From DATEZO01 sp035255485 (GTDB taxonomy: Bacteria > Pseudomonadota > Gammaproteobacteria > Burkholderiales > Burkholderiaceae_D): a DNA stretch of 64,000 bases. Both the position numbers and the translations under genes were made by a program. The notes under the pieces are model-generated. The model searched no databases. It saw only the letters and a list, made by a program, of their open reading frames with translations, and was not told the DNA's origin. The stretch is from positions 38,211-102,210 of the forward strand of contig DATEZO010000137.1 of NCBI GenBank assembly GCA_035255485.1. The letters are read 5' to 3'. Below are positions 27,162 through 35,492 of the stretch, piece after piece (position 1 is the stretch's first letter; each line of letters starts with the position of its first letter).

Positions 27162-29513
27162 TCATGCAGTAGCGTCGAGCGGCATTCCTTCAAATCCCGG
27201 ATGATGCTCCGTCATGGCCGGCTTGAGGGCGCCCAGCCGCGAAAAAATGAACCATGCGACTGGCAATACACCGCCAAGCACAAACAGCGCACCGCCTAGA
27301 ATGCGCGCCCAGGTCAACGCCTGGAAATAGACGCCTTGAATAAACGCCTGCGAGCGAGCGGCCCATAATCCCTGCTCCAGCACGATCGAGAACTGCTGCA
27401 CGCCGACCGGGAACAGATCGATCACAATCATCAGCGCCAGACCGATGTTGATGGACCAGAATGCGCGCCTGAGCAAGCGCCGGTCCCAGCTCTCGGCAGC
27501 AATGAGATAACGGCTGCAGAACAGGATTGCCGCCAGTGCCAGATTGCCATACACGCCCATCAGCGCCGCATGGCCATGGTTGACGGTAAGGTAGGTGCTG
27601 TGTTCATAATAGTTGACGATGGGAAGGTTGATGATGAAGCCGAATACGCCGGCGCCAAGAAAATTCCAGAAGTTGACACCGAGTAAAAACAGGAAAGTCT
27701 CCTCGTGATTGAACGACGCCGCCAGTGTTCCCCTGTTCTGCTGCGGCGCATGATCCGGCAACTTGCGGAACTGCCAGGCTTCCAGCGTCAGTAGAATCAG
27801 TGGCACTACCTGCAGCGTGGAGAAGATGCCGCCAATCGCCAGGGTCGCCACCGGCTTGGCGTTCCAGTAGAAATTGTGGGAGATGCCAAGCAGACCGGAG
27901 CCGAGAAACAGCAGTGTTGCGAGATAAACGATGCGCGAGGCGGCCGCATGGCTGGCGAAACCCATCATGACCATGAAATACGCCAGCAGCACCGTGGTGA
28001 ACACTTCGAAGAATGCCTCGGCCCACATGTGGACCACCGCCCAGCGCCAGAAATCCGCGATGACGAAGTTGGTGGTCGGCGTCGCCACGAAGGCGGACAG
28101 GAACAACACCACGATTGACGCCACGGCATAGAACAGCCACTTCGGCAGAATCCAGGCATCGCCGCTGCGCCACACCGGCTTGACGGCACGGCCGATTACG
28201 ACAGCCCACAATACGAAAACGATGAACATCAGTGCTTGCCAGGCCTTGCCCAGTTCGACGAATTCCCAGCCCTGATTGCCAAACATATGCCAGAACGCAC
28301 CGAGATGGCCCAGCGGGCCGAGCAGCACGCCAACCAGCGTGCCGCCTGCCAGTACCGCCAGCAGCGCGAACAATAGATTGATCAGGCCAAGCTGTCCCGG
28401 CGGCTCATTCTTGCTGGTGGTCGATACCACGAAAATCGAGGCGCCGATCCAGCATACCGATATCCATAGTAATGCCAGTTGCAGGTGCCAGCCGCGAGTC
28501 ACCGTGATTGGCAAAAACCGGGATATATCGACCCCGAAGAACGTGGTGAGGCCCAGGAAGTCATGTATCGTAAGCACGCCTGCCACCATCTGCAGCACGA
28601 ACAGCAGCATCGCCATGGCAAACAGCTTGTAGGTAGCACGCTGCGCCGCTGTCGGAAGATGAGTATCGGTGCGCACCGCGACCGTTGCATTCGTATTCTT
28701 GCTGCTCTTGTGCCAGCCGGCGATCTGGCTGTAGCGGCCATACAGGAAAAGCATGACGCCAAGTGCCAGAATCAAGCCCAGGGCGGCGGCAACACTCCAG
28801 AACACAATCGCGGAGCTGGGTCGATTGCCGGCCAGCTCGTCATAGGGCCAGTTATGGGTATAACTATAACTGGCACCCGGACGCTCGGTGCCGCAGACCC
28901 ATGCGCCCCAAAAGAAAAACGACGACAGATCCTTCAGCTCGCCGGCATCCGTAATGTAGCCGGTCGGCTTCATCGCTTCGGGCCCTTCGCCGCGGAACAT
29001 GCCGGTGTAGCGTCTGACCAGCTCGTCGTAGGCATGCACCTGGCCCGGTGTCAGCGTCACCCGGTTACTGGCCGGATCATGGCGGCTCTTCTTCATTTCG
29101 AGCTGGACGCGAGCCTGCACCGCGGCACGCTGCAGTTCTTCCGACACAGCTGCCTGTCCGGGCAACGCCAGATAAAACGCTTGCATTGACGCAGCCATAT
29201 GGTGCAGTGCATCAGCCGTATAGTCAGGGCCGCGCGCGGCACCGTCGCCGAACATGCTGCCGTAATCCATCAGCGCATATTTCTGGAACACGACCTGGCC
29301 GCGCAGGATCGATGCACTGGGGACCACCGCCTCGCCGGAAGCCGAGGTGAAATCCGGAATCGGCGGCGCATCCTGATAGGTGCGCGAGCCCACGTAAAGC
29401 ATGCTGCCAATGCCGATCGCCATCACAATCAGTAAGGGAAACCACCAGTTTTTGCGATTCATCACCAGGCGATTCCACAAGTTACCGAGATTTCTCTTTG
29501 TTTCCAATGCCAT
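27162..29513 (-). CDS. norZ: Quinol-dependent nitric oxide reductase
   Basis: A 783-residue single-subunit NO reductase of the heme-copper oxidase superfamily. The N-terminal part is a cytochrome-c-like domain without a CXXCH motif, as expected for the quinol-fed type, and about fourteen membrane segments follow. RGWHLQLALLWISVCWIGAS and the VVHMWAEAFFEVFTTVLLAYFMVMMGF segment carry heme and non-heme-iron ligands. It reduces 2 NO to N2O with quinol electrons and usually serves NO detoxification. The start at 29513 (MALETKRNLGN) is preferred; the longer frame overlaps the upstream gene. It lies 61 bases downstream of the tetraheme gene at the end of the amine operon and may have its own promoter. 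Confidence 0.93.
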   Translation of the reverse strand: MALETKRNLGNLWNRLVMNRKNWWFPLLIVMAIGIGSMLYVGSRTYQDAPPIPDFTSASGEAVVPSASILRGQVVFQKYALMDYGSMFGDGAARGPDYTADALHHMAASMQAFYLALPGQAAVSEELQRAAVQARVQLEMKKSRHDPASNRVTLTPGQVHAYDELVRRYTGMFRGEGPEAMKPTGYITDAGELKDLSSFFFWGAWVCGTERPGASYSYTHNWPYDELAGNRPSSAIVFWSVAAALGLILALGVMLFLYGRYSQIAGWHKSSKNTNATVAVRTDTHLPTAAQRATYKLFAMAMLLFVLQMVAGVLTIHDFLGLTTFFGVDISRFLPITVTRGWHLQLALLWISVCWIGASIFVVSTTSKNEPPGQLGLINLLFALLAVLAGGTLVGVLLGPLGHLGAFWHMFGNQGWEFVELGKAWQALMFIVFVLWAVVIGRAVKPVWRSGDAWILPKWLFYAVASIVVLFLSAFVATPTTNFVIADFWRWAVVHMWAEAFFEVFTTVLLAYFMVMMGFASHAAASRIVYLATLLFLGSGLLGISHNFYWNAKPVATLAIGGIFSTLQVVPLILLTLEAWQFRKLPDHAPQQNRGTLAASFNHEETFLFLLGVNFWNFLGAGVFGFIINLPIVNYYEHSTYLTVNHGHAALMGVYGNLALAAILFCSRYLIAAESWDRRLLRRAFWSINIGLALMIVIDLFPVGVQQFSIVLEQGLWAARSQAFIQGVYFQALTWARILGGALFVLGGVLPVAWFIFSRLGALKPAMTEHHPGFEGMPLDATA

Positions 29514-29574
29514 TTTCTTATCCACTATCGAGTGTGCAACAGTGCCGGTGAATATACCCGGCGCATTGAGCGCT

Positions 29575-31767
29575 TTATTTGATCGAGCCGAGCGCTGGCA
29601 ACTTCGGCGCATCCATCAGCAGCGGTTTATCCATGCTCAGCGCTTCGAGAAAAGCGACCAGATCGCGTTTCTCATCCGCACTCAGACCCAGCGGCTTGAG
29701 CAAGGAAGATTTATTCGTTCCCGGGCCTCCACCCTGGTTGAAAAACTCGACCACATCGTCAAGCCGCTGAAACACGCCGTTGTGCATGTAAGGCGCGGTG
29801 TATTTCAGCTCGCGCAGACTAGGGGTACGGAACTTGCCGATGTCGGCCGGGTCCTTGGTCTGATAATAGCGGCCCATGTCCATGTCTGCCGCCAGCAGTT
29901 GCGGATCGGTCACGCCCTTGGCGCGTTGGGCGAAACTGTGCGTCACCTGATGCAGGATGCTCGACTTGAGAATCGTATTTTCCGGCAGGCCAAGCGAATG
30001 GTATTTCTGGTCCGAAGCAAGTGCGCCGCTGTGACACTGGATGCATCCGGCCTTGCCCTGGTACAGCTGGTAGCCGCGTAGCGCCGCTGGCGACATGGCA
30101 TTGCGGTCGCCGTTCATATAGCGGTCGAAGGGAACCTTGGTCGGATCGGAGACGATGGTCCTCACGAACGTGGCGATCGCGCGCCATGCATCGCCGACCT
30201 GCGGCCATTCAGTGCCGAACACCGCCTTGAAGCGCTGCACATATTCGGGAATGAAGCGCAGGCGCATTTCCACGATCGACTGATCGGCATTACCCTCCAC
30301 CACGCCGGTGCCTGCCGCCTGCGCCTGGGCTTCGAGGCGGTCGACGGCGCCTTCCCAGAACGGCCGGTGATAGTAGGCGGCATTCAGTGCGGTCTGGGCG
30401 TTCCGCAGATTCTGGGTACCGGGGTAGCCACGCGATATCTGGTTGCCGTCGCCCCATCCGGTCTGCGGAAAGTGACAGGAAATACAAGGCGTGCTGCCGT
30501 TGCCGCCCATGCGCGGATCCCAGAACAGCATTTTTCCCAGCTCTACCTTGGCCGGCGTCATCGGATTATCGGCTGGCACCGGCGCCGGCGGCAACGGGCC
30601 GAGGGGTGCCAATGAAGACGTTTCCGGTGCAGTTGCAGTATCCGCGATCCGTTTCGTCGAAAATACGCGCGGTTGCATCAGTGGCTGGGGCGGCTCGCTG
30701 ACATCGGCCGGGTCTCCACTCAGGCTTTCCAGGAAAGCGACCAACGCTTTTTTCTCGGAAGCGGAGAGATGCAGCGGCTTCAGCTCGCCGTCCTTGCCGC
30801 CGCGATCATAGAATGCCACGACATCGTCGAGCGTACGCAACACGCCGTTATGCATGTAAGGCGCGCTGTATTTCAGGTCGCGCAACGGCGGTGTCAGGAA
30901 CTTGCCGCGATCCGCATCGTTCTTCGAGACGGCATAACGACCCAGATCGGCACGCACGTTCATCGGGTCGGCTACGCCGTTGACGGCATGATATCGCAGC
31001 AGGCTGATGGCGCGCAGCGAGTTGGCCCATATGTCGGGATTTTCCGGCACGCCGAGGCGGTGGAAACCATTGTCCGACAAACCCGGACCGTTATGGCAGG
31101 CAATACAGCCAGCCTTGCCCTTGAACAGGCGCAGCCCTTCCTGCGCCGAAACGCCGAGCGCCTTGCTGTCTCCGCGCAGATAGCGGTCGAACGGAACGTT
31201 GCGCGATTCGATGGATTTCATGAATTCCGCCAGCGCGGTAAACATGCGCGGCTCTGAAAAATCCGCCTTTTCACCGAACGCCTTTTGCCATAGCAGAACG
31301 TATTCCGGAACCAGCTTGATGCGCTCCATCACCAGGCGCGGGTCGGCATGCATGAAATCGGGCCGGCTCATCATGTCGCTGGCCGCCTTGGCCAGATCGG
31401 CGCCTTCGAGGCTGCCATCCCACATCAATCGCCGGCGCTGCAGTACATTGACCAGCGAGGGCGCATTGCGAAAGCCATCCGTATTGGAATACCCCTTCGA
31501 TAAGGCGGCGCCATCGCCCCAGCCGCGCGACGGATCATGACAACGGGCGCAGGAACGGCCCCAATCATTGGAGAGGCGCGTATCGAAAAACAGATGCCGG
31601 CCGAGTTCGGCCACATTTTTGTCGATCGGTGCACCTGCTGTCAGCGGCGCCAGCTCCGGCCGGGGCGTTTGCGCTTGAGCACAGAGTACCGTCAGCCCTG
31701 CCACCAGACCTGCCAGAAGAGTAAAAACGGAACCCTTGCCATGCTTGAAACTCATGCGATTTGACAT
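29575..31767 (-). CDS. Tandem-duplicated MauG/cytochrome c peroxidase-like tetraheme protein
   Basis: A 730-residue exported protein (signal peptide to about residue 32) made of two homologous diheme modules joined by a Pro-rich linker (about 355-402). Heme-binding motifs are CARCH (73-77) and CIACH (221-225) in the first module, and CISCH (428-432) and CIQCH (575-579) in the second. Each module also has the family segments LRNA/FRNAPSLVN, WDG or WEG, and LKYxAPYMHNG (about 302-308 and 658-664). Ordinary MauG and bacterial CCP proteins have one such module of 320-380 residues. MauG makes TTQ in methylamine dehydrogenase, so in a TTQ enzyme operon I infer a TTQ-maturation role; a peroxidase is the alternative. 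It starts one base after the small cytochrome c stop. Confidence 0.88.
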   Translation of the reverse strand: MSNRMSFKHGKGSVFTLLAGLVAGLTVLCAQAQTPRPELAPLTAGAPIDKNVAELGRHLFFDTRLSNDWGRSCARCHDPSRGWGDGAALSKGYSNTDGFRNAPSLVNVLQRRRLMWDGSLEGADLAKAASDMMSRPDFMHADPRLVMERIKLVPEYVLLWQKAFGEKADFSEPRMFTALAEFMKSIESRNVPFDRYLRGDSKALGVSAQEGLRLFKGKAGCIACHNGPGLSDNGFHRLGVPENPDIWANSLRAISLLRYHAVNGVADPMNVRADLGRYAVSKNDADRGKFLTPPLRDLKYSAPYMHNGVLRTLDDVVAFYDRGGKDGELKPLHLSASEKKALVAFLESLSGDPADVSEPPQPLMQPRVFSTKRIADTATAPETSSLAPLGPLPPAPVPADNPMTPAKVELGKMLFWDPRMGGNGSTPCISCHFPQTGWGDGNQISRGYPGTQNLRNAQTALNAAYYHRPFWEGAVDRLEAQAQAAGTGVVEGNADQSIVEMRLRFIPEYVQRFKAVFGTEWPQVGDAWRAIATFVRTIVSDPTKVPFDRYMNGDRNAMSPAALRGYQLYQGKAGCIQCHSGALASDQKYHSLGLPENTILKSSILHQVTHSFAQRAKGVTDPQLLAADMDMGRYYQTKDPADIGKFRTPSLRELKYTAPYMHNGVFQRLDDVVEFFNQGGGPGTNKSSLLKPLGLSADEKRDLVAFLEALSMDKPLLMDAPKLPALGSIK

Positions 31768-31768
31768 A

Positions 31769-32113
31769 TTACTTCCCCAGCCTTGCGCTCAACCCGGGCC
31801 GATTAAGCGGCATGCCCGGCGGCATCTGCGGGCATGCCTTTGCCCAGGTCAGAATTTCGGCGATCAATTCGGTGTTTTCCACCTCGCTGAGCGGCGCCTG
31901 ATTTGCTTCCGGCATGCGAATGAAAAAACTCCGCTTTTTCGGCGCTTGCCTGAATTCGGCGCTATAGCTTGGCTGCGAGTGAAAATTCCGGTCGTCCTCC
32001 GGAATGGCATGACAACCCATGCAATTGAGTGCATACAATTGGCGCGCCGGCTCACTCCACACCGCGGCGCTCGCTGTCAGACAGCACAGTGCGACAAACA
32101 ATTTCGAATGCAT
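31769..32113 (-). CDS. Small monoheme cytochrome c
   Basis: A 114-residue exported protein with a signal peptide ending near AVWSEP (residue 20). One heme-binding motif, CMGCH, is at residues 31-35, and a candidate axial methionine lies near the end (CPQMPPGMP). It sits 26 bases after the aminotransferase stop and one base before the tetraheme protein, so the two are likely co-translated. It may shuttle electrons between the TTQ dehydrogenase or tetraheme protein and the respiratory chain. Confidence 0.85.
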   Translation of the reverse strand: MHSKLFVALCCLTASAAVWSEPARQLYALNCMGCHAIPEDDRNFHSQPSYSAEFRQAPKKRSFFIRMPEANQAPLSEVENTELIAEILTWAKACPQMPPGMPLNRPGLSARLGK

Positions 32114-32139
32114 TTTTCTACGCCTTCCAATGATTATTC

Positions 32140-33510
32140 CTACAGCGATGCCTCGAATTCAGTGAACGCCTTATCCAGCGCCGCAACGATCAGATCGATT
32201 TCCGGCTCCTGCATCACCAGCGCAGGTGACAAGATGATGTTGGGCCCCGAAGAGCGCACCATCGCGCCGTTCCGGTAGGTCGCGCGCGCCACCTTGCCGG
32301 CCGCATCGGCGCTGCGTGGAAAGGCCGCCTTGGTTTTCTTGTCCATGACCATTTCGATGCAGACCATCAGACCCTTGCCGCGCACTTCGCCGACACACCG
32401 GTATTTTTCCTCGAAAGCCTTCAGCGCGCCGATCAGGCGCTTGCCCTGCCTTGCCGCATTGCCGGGAATATCCTCCTTTTCCAGAATATCCAACGTCGCC
32501 AGGGACGCAGCAGCAGCAATCGGGTGGCCGCTATAGGTATAACCGTGCGACAGCGCGCCGATTCCTGCCGCATCGGCGCCATCGAACGCTTCCGCCACCT
32601 TGCTGCCGATAGTGGTGGCGCCCAGCGGCACATACCCCGATGAAATGCCTTTTGCCAGGCACATCAGATCGGCTTGCACGCCCCACAGCCGCGTGCCGAA
32701 CATGGCGCCGGTGCGGCCGAAACCCGTTACCACCTCGTCGGCGATCAACAGCACGCCATACTTGTCGCATATCCGGCGCACCAGCGGCCAGTAATTTTCT
32801 GGTGGCACGATCACGCCACCTGCCCCCTGCACCGGCTCGGCAATGAAAGCGGCGACGGTATCGGGTCCCTGGAACACGATCTCGCGCTCCAGCAGCTGGG
32901 CGCAGATTTCACCCAGCTTGACCGGGTCGTCGGTATAGGGATTGCGGTACAGCCACGGCGTATCGATATGAAAGCAGCCCGGCAGCAGCGGCTCATAGGG
33001 ACGACGGAAATTGCTGTTGCCGTTGACCGACATGCCGCCGAAATGCACGCCGTGATAGCCTTGCCGCAGCGAGATGTACTTGGTGCGGTCGGCCTGGCCT
33101 TTGATCTTCCAGTATTGGCGCGCAATCTTCAATGCGCTTTCCACCGCATCGGAGCCGCCATTACAGAAAAATACTGCCTGTACGTCATCCGGTTGCATCA
33201 TCCTGACCAGGCGCTCGGACAGCTCGATCGCGCGGGCATGGGTCGTGCCACGGAAGGTGTTATAAAAAGGCAGTTCATCCATCTGGGCGATGATCGCATC
33301 GCGAATTTCCTTGCGCCCGAAACCGAGATTGGAGCTCCACAAACCGCCCACGCCATCCACCATCTTGTGGCCATCGACATCCCAGATCCACACACCATCG
33401 CCCTTGACGATGATATCCGGCGGCGATGCCTGCATCGCCTTCGGCGACGCCATCGGATGCCATAGATAGCGTGCGTTGTTATCCTTGAGGTATGCGGGAT
33501 CGAATGACAT
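32140..33510 (-). CDS. Class III (omega-type) aminotransferase
   Basis: A 456-residue PLP enzyme of the beta-alanine/taurine/polyamine:pyruvate transaminase group. The N-terminal LWHPMASPKAM, FCNGGSDAVESALKIARQY (115-132), the PLP-binding aspartate in LLIADEVVTGFGRTG (Asp258) and the Schiff-base lysine in CLAKGISSGYVPLGA (Lys287) are intact. Such enzymes move an amino group from an amine or omega-amino acid to pyruvate or a keto acid. In this operon it could handle the amine itself in the cytoplasm, or an amino acid derived from it, with the semialdehyde dehydrogenase encoded nearby. Confidence 0.9.
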   Translation of the reverse strand: MSFDPAYLKDNNARYLWHPMASPKAMQASPPDIIVKGDGVWIWDVDGHKMVDGVGGLWSSNLGFGRKEIRDAIIAQMDELPFYNTFRGTTHARAIELSERLVRMMQPDDVQAVFFCNGGSDAVESALKIARQYWKIKGQADRTKYISLRQGYHGVHFGGMSVNGNSNFRRPYEPLLPGCFHIDTPWLYRNPYTDDPVKLGEICAQLLEREIVFQGPDTVAAFIAEPVQGAGGVIVPPENYWPLVRRICDKYGVLLIADEVVTGFGRTGAMFGTRLWGVQADLMCLAKGISSGYVPLGATTIGSKVAEAFDGADAAGIGALSHGYTYSGHPIAAAASLATLDILEKEDIPGNAARQGKRLIGALKAFEEKYRCVGEVRGKGLMVCIEMVMDKKTKAAFPRSADAAGKVARATYRNGAMVRSSGPNIILSPALVMQEPEIDLIVAALDKAFTEFEASL

Positions 33511-33540
33511 GTTGGTTTGCCTTTGAATGAAAATTTATGA

Positions 33541-34212
33541 TCAGCGTAAGGTCGAAGCGTTAAGCCGAAGCCGGTTCAGCACCGCGCCATACGATCCGTC
33601 CGGGTCGCGCAACTCGAACAACTGGGTCTGCAAGCCGTACTCGTGCGCACCGACAATATTGCGCATCTGGTCATCGACAAAAAGCAGTTGCTCGGGCGGC
33701 AAATCCATGGCCTCCACCGCTGCCCGATATGCCTCCGGCTTCGGCTTCAATATCTTGCTGTGGCTGCCGTCGATAATGACGGTGATGTCTTTCATGATGT
33801 CGAGCCGGTCGAGGAATGCCTTTCCGTAAAACAGTTCCAGCTCATTCGACAGGATGCCGACCTTGATGCCGTGGCGCGCGGCATGGCGCACCAGTTCCAG
33901 CATTTGCGGCCGTATCGCCGCATTGGGTTCGGTATGCCGTACGCGCTTCAGGAGCGCATACATATCCCAGCCCTCCTCGCCGCAGGCGTGTCCGAGCTGC
34001 GTCGCGCGCTGTGCCCAGTAGTCCCGTTCGCTGATTTCGTCGCGCTGCATGGCTTGCCATAAATCGTCGGTGCGCGGATCAAGCGGACCAAGCCAGGTCA
34101 GGCTGCCCGCCGGCAAGCCGAGTGTTGCTTCGGTATCGCGGTGTTTCTCGAACAATGAATATGTAATGACACTGCCAAAATCGAGCAACAGGCCTGATGG
34201 CACTGAATACAT
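33541..34212 (-). CDS. HAD-like hydrolase
   Basis: A 223-residue haloacid dehalogenase-superfamily protein. Motif I is LLDFGSVIT near the N-terminus with the nucleophile aspartate, but a glycine stands where most phosphatases have the second aspartate, as in YihX-type members (DLGNVI). Motif II is VGILSNELE, and motifs III/IV are KPKPEAYRAAV and LLFVDDQMRNI. A helical cap lies between motifs I and II. The start at 34212 has AAAGG upstream and follows the UPF0261 stop by four bases. The substrate is unknown; context suggests an organic acid or phosphorylated intermediate of the amine pathway. Confidence 0.8.
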   Translation of the reverse strand: MYSVPSGLLLDFGSVITYSLFEKHRDTEATLGLPAGSLTWLGPLDPRTDDLWQAMQRDEISERDYWAQRATQLGHACGEEGWDMYALLKRVRHTEPNAAIRPQMLELVRHAARHGIKVGILSNELELFYGKAFLDRLDIMKDITVIIDGSHSKILKPKPEAYRAAVEAMDLPPEQLLFVDDQMRNIVGAHEYGLQTQLFELRDPDGSYGAVLNRLRLNASTLR

Positions 34213-34216
34213 GGTG

Positions 34217-35491
34217 TTACCTTTCGTTGGATTGGATGCCTGGCCGTACGATACCGTCCCGTACCCATGCGTCGAAAACAGCCAGAGCCGCCTCGGTAAA
34301 CGCTGCATCGTTGATATGAGCATCGCACTCAAGCAACTGGATGGGGGGGCGAATTTGCGTGCGAACTTCATCGAACAAGGCGGCTAACCCGTCTGGATCA
34401 TGCAGCGCTTCGCCTGGCCGATCCCATTCCTGGATACCATGCCGGGGCAGGATCAAGGTGACCGGGCCTGTTGCGCCGTTCAGTTTTTCCACAATGCGGC
34501 GTGCTGTTTGTCGCCGCTCTTCAATGCTTGCCATGACCGAAGCAATCAATCGATTATGGGCATGGCATGGTCGATGCTGATATTGCTCCGGCAGGGGGCG
34601 CCATGCAGGAAGATCGATCATGTCGGTCGCTCCGGGAGCAATGATTTGCGGAATGCCGGCACGCCCCGCCGCTTCCAGTCGACCGGCACCGGAATTGACG
34701 ACTGAACCGTGCACCTGGTTGCTGATTTCCTGCAGGCTGAAGTCCATCACGGCGGCAAACTTTCCTTGCTCCGCCAGCGCCTCAAAGGCGCGGCCGCCCA
34801 TGCCGGTGGTATGGAACACGGCCACTTCGTAACCGCGCGCCTCCAGCGCCGGTTTCAGGCGCACCATGTAGCTCAGGCAGCTCTTGCCGAGCGAAGTAAT
34901 TCCTACCAGAGGCCGCGTGTAGCGTGGCGGTGTAGCGGTGCGGCAGGCACCCAGAACAGCACCGGCGGCTTGCCCGAGAATCGTCCTGCAGAGCGTGTTC
35001 AATCCGTACAGGCCGCCGGACCAGAGAATCATCATCAGGTCCGGTGCAATGCGTTCCGGCGGAACCAGATGCGAAAAGGAAATGGTAGATACCACGAACT
35101 TCGGCACACCCAGCGGCAGCGCGGCAGCCACATCCAGCGCCAGATCGGTTCCCATGGTGCCGCCCAGGATCATCACGCCGTGTACCCGGCCGACATCGAC
35201 CAGGCCACGCGATAGCCGCGCCGCTCCTTCGGCCATTTTGGCCATGGCCAGGTTTTCATCGCCGTATGCGACGATTTCTTCCAGCGTGCTGCCCGCTGCC
35301 GCTACGACTTCCCGGTTGGTTATGTCCGGCGTCAGCGAAGGTTCGCCAAGCACGCCCACATCCATGATCAGCGCTGAGCCGCCCGCCGCATCCAGGCACT
35401 CCCGAACAAACTGCAACTCATCCGACTTTGTATCGCAGGTGCCGATCACCAATATGCAATGCCTTCCCGGCACGGAAACTTCCGTCATCAT
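34217..35491 (-). CDS. UPF0261 / Tm-1-like ATP-binding domain protein
   Basis: A 424-residue protein of the UPF0261 family, which has a Tm-1-like ATP-binding N-terminal domain (ILVIGTCDTKSDELQFVRECLDAAG at residues 13-37; GGTMGTDLALDVAAALPLGVPKFVVSTISF at about 129-158) and a C-terminal Rossmann-like half. Family members occur beside catabolic genes in many bacteria without a settled biochemical role. It begins one base after the semialdehyde dehydrogenase stop, so it is firmly part of the operon. Confidence 0.85.
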   Translation of the reverse strand: MMTEVSVPGRHCILVIGTCDTKSDELQFVRECLDAAGGSALIMDVGVLGEPSLTPDITNREVVAAAGSTLEEIVAYGDENLAMAKMAEGAARLSRGLVDVGRVHGVMILGGTMGTDLALDVAAALPLGVPKFVVSTISFSHLVPPERIAPDLMMILWSGGLYGLNTLCRTILGQAAGAVLGACRTATPPRYTRPLVGITSLGKSCLSYMVRLKPALEARGYEVAVFHTTGMGGRAFEALAEQGKFAAVMDFSLQEISNQVHGSVVNSGAGRLEAAGRAGIPQIIAPGATDMIDLPAWRPLPEQYQHRPCHAHNRLIASVMASIEERRQTARRIVEKLNGATGPVTLILPRHGIQEWDRPGEALHDPDGLAALFDEVRTQIRPPIQLLECDAHINDAAFTEAALAVFDAWVRDGIVRPGIQSNER

Positions 35492-35492
35492 G

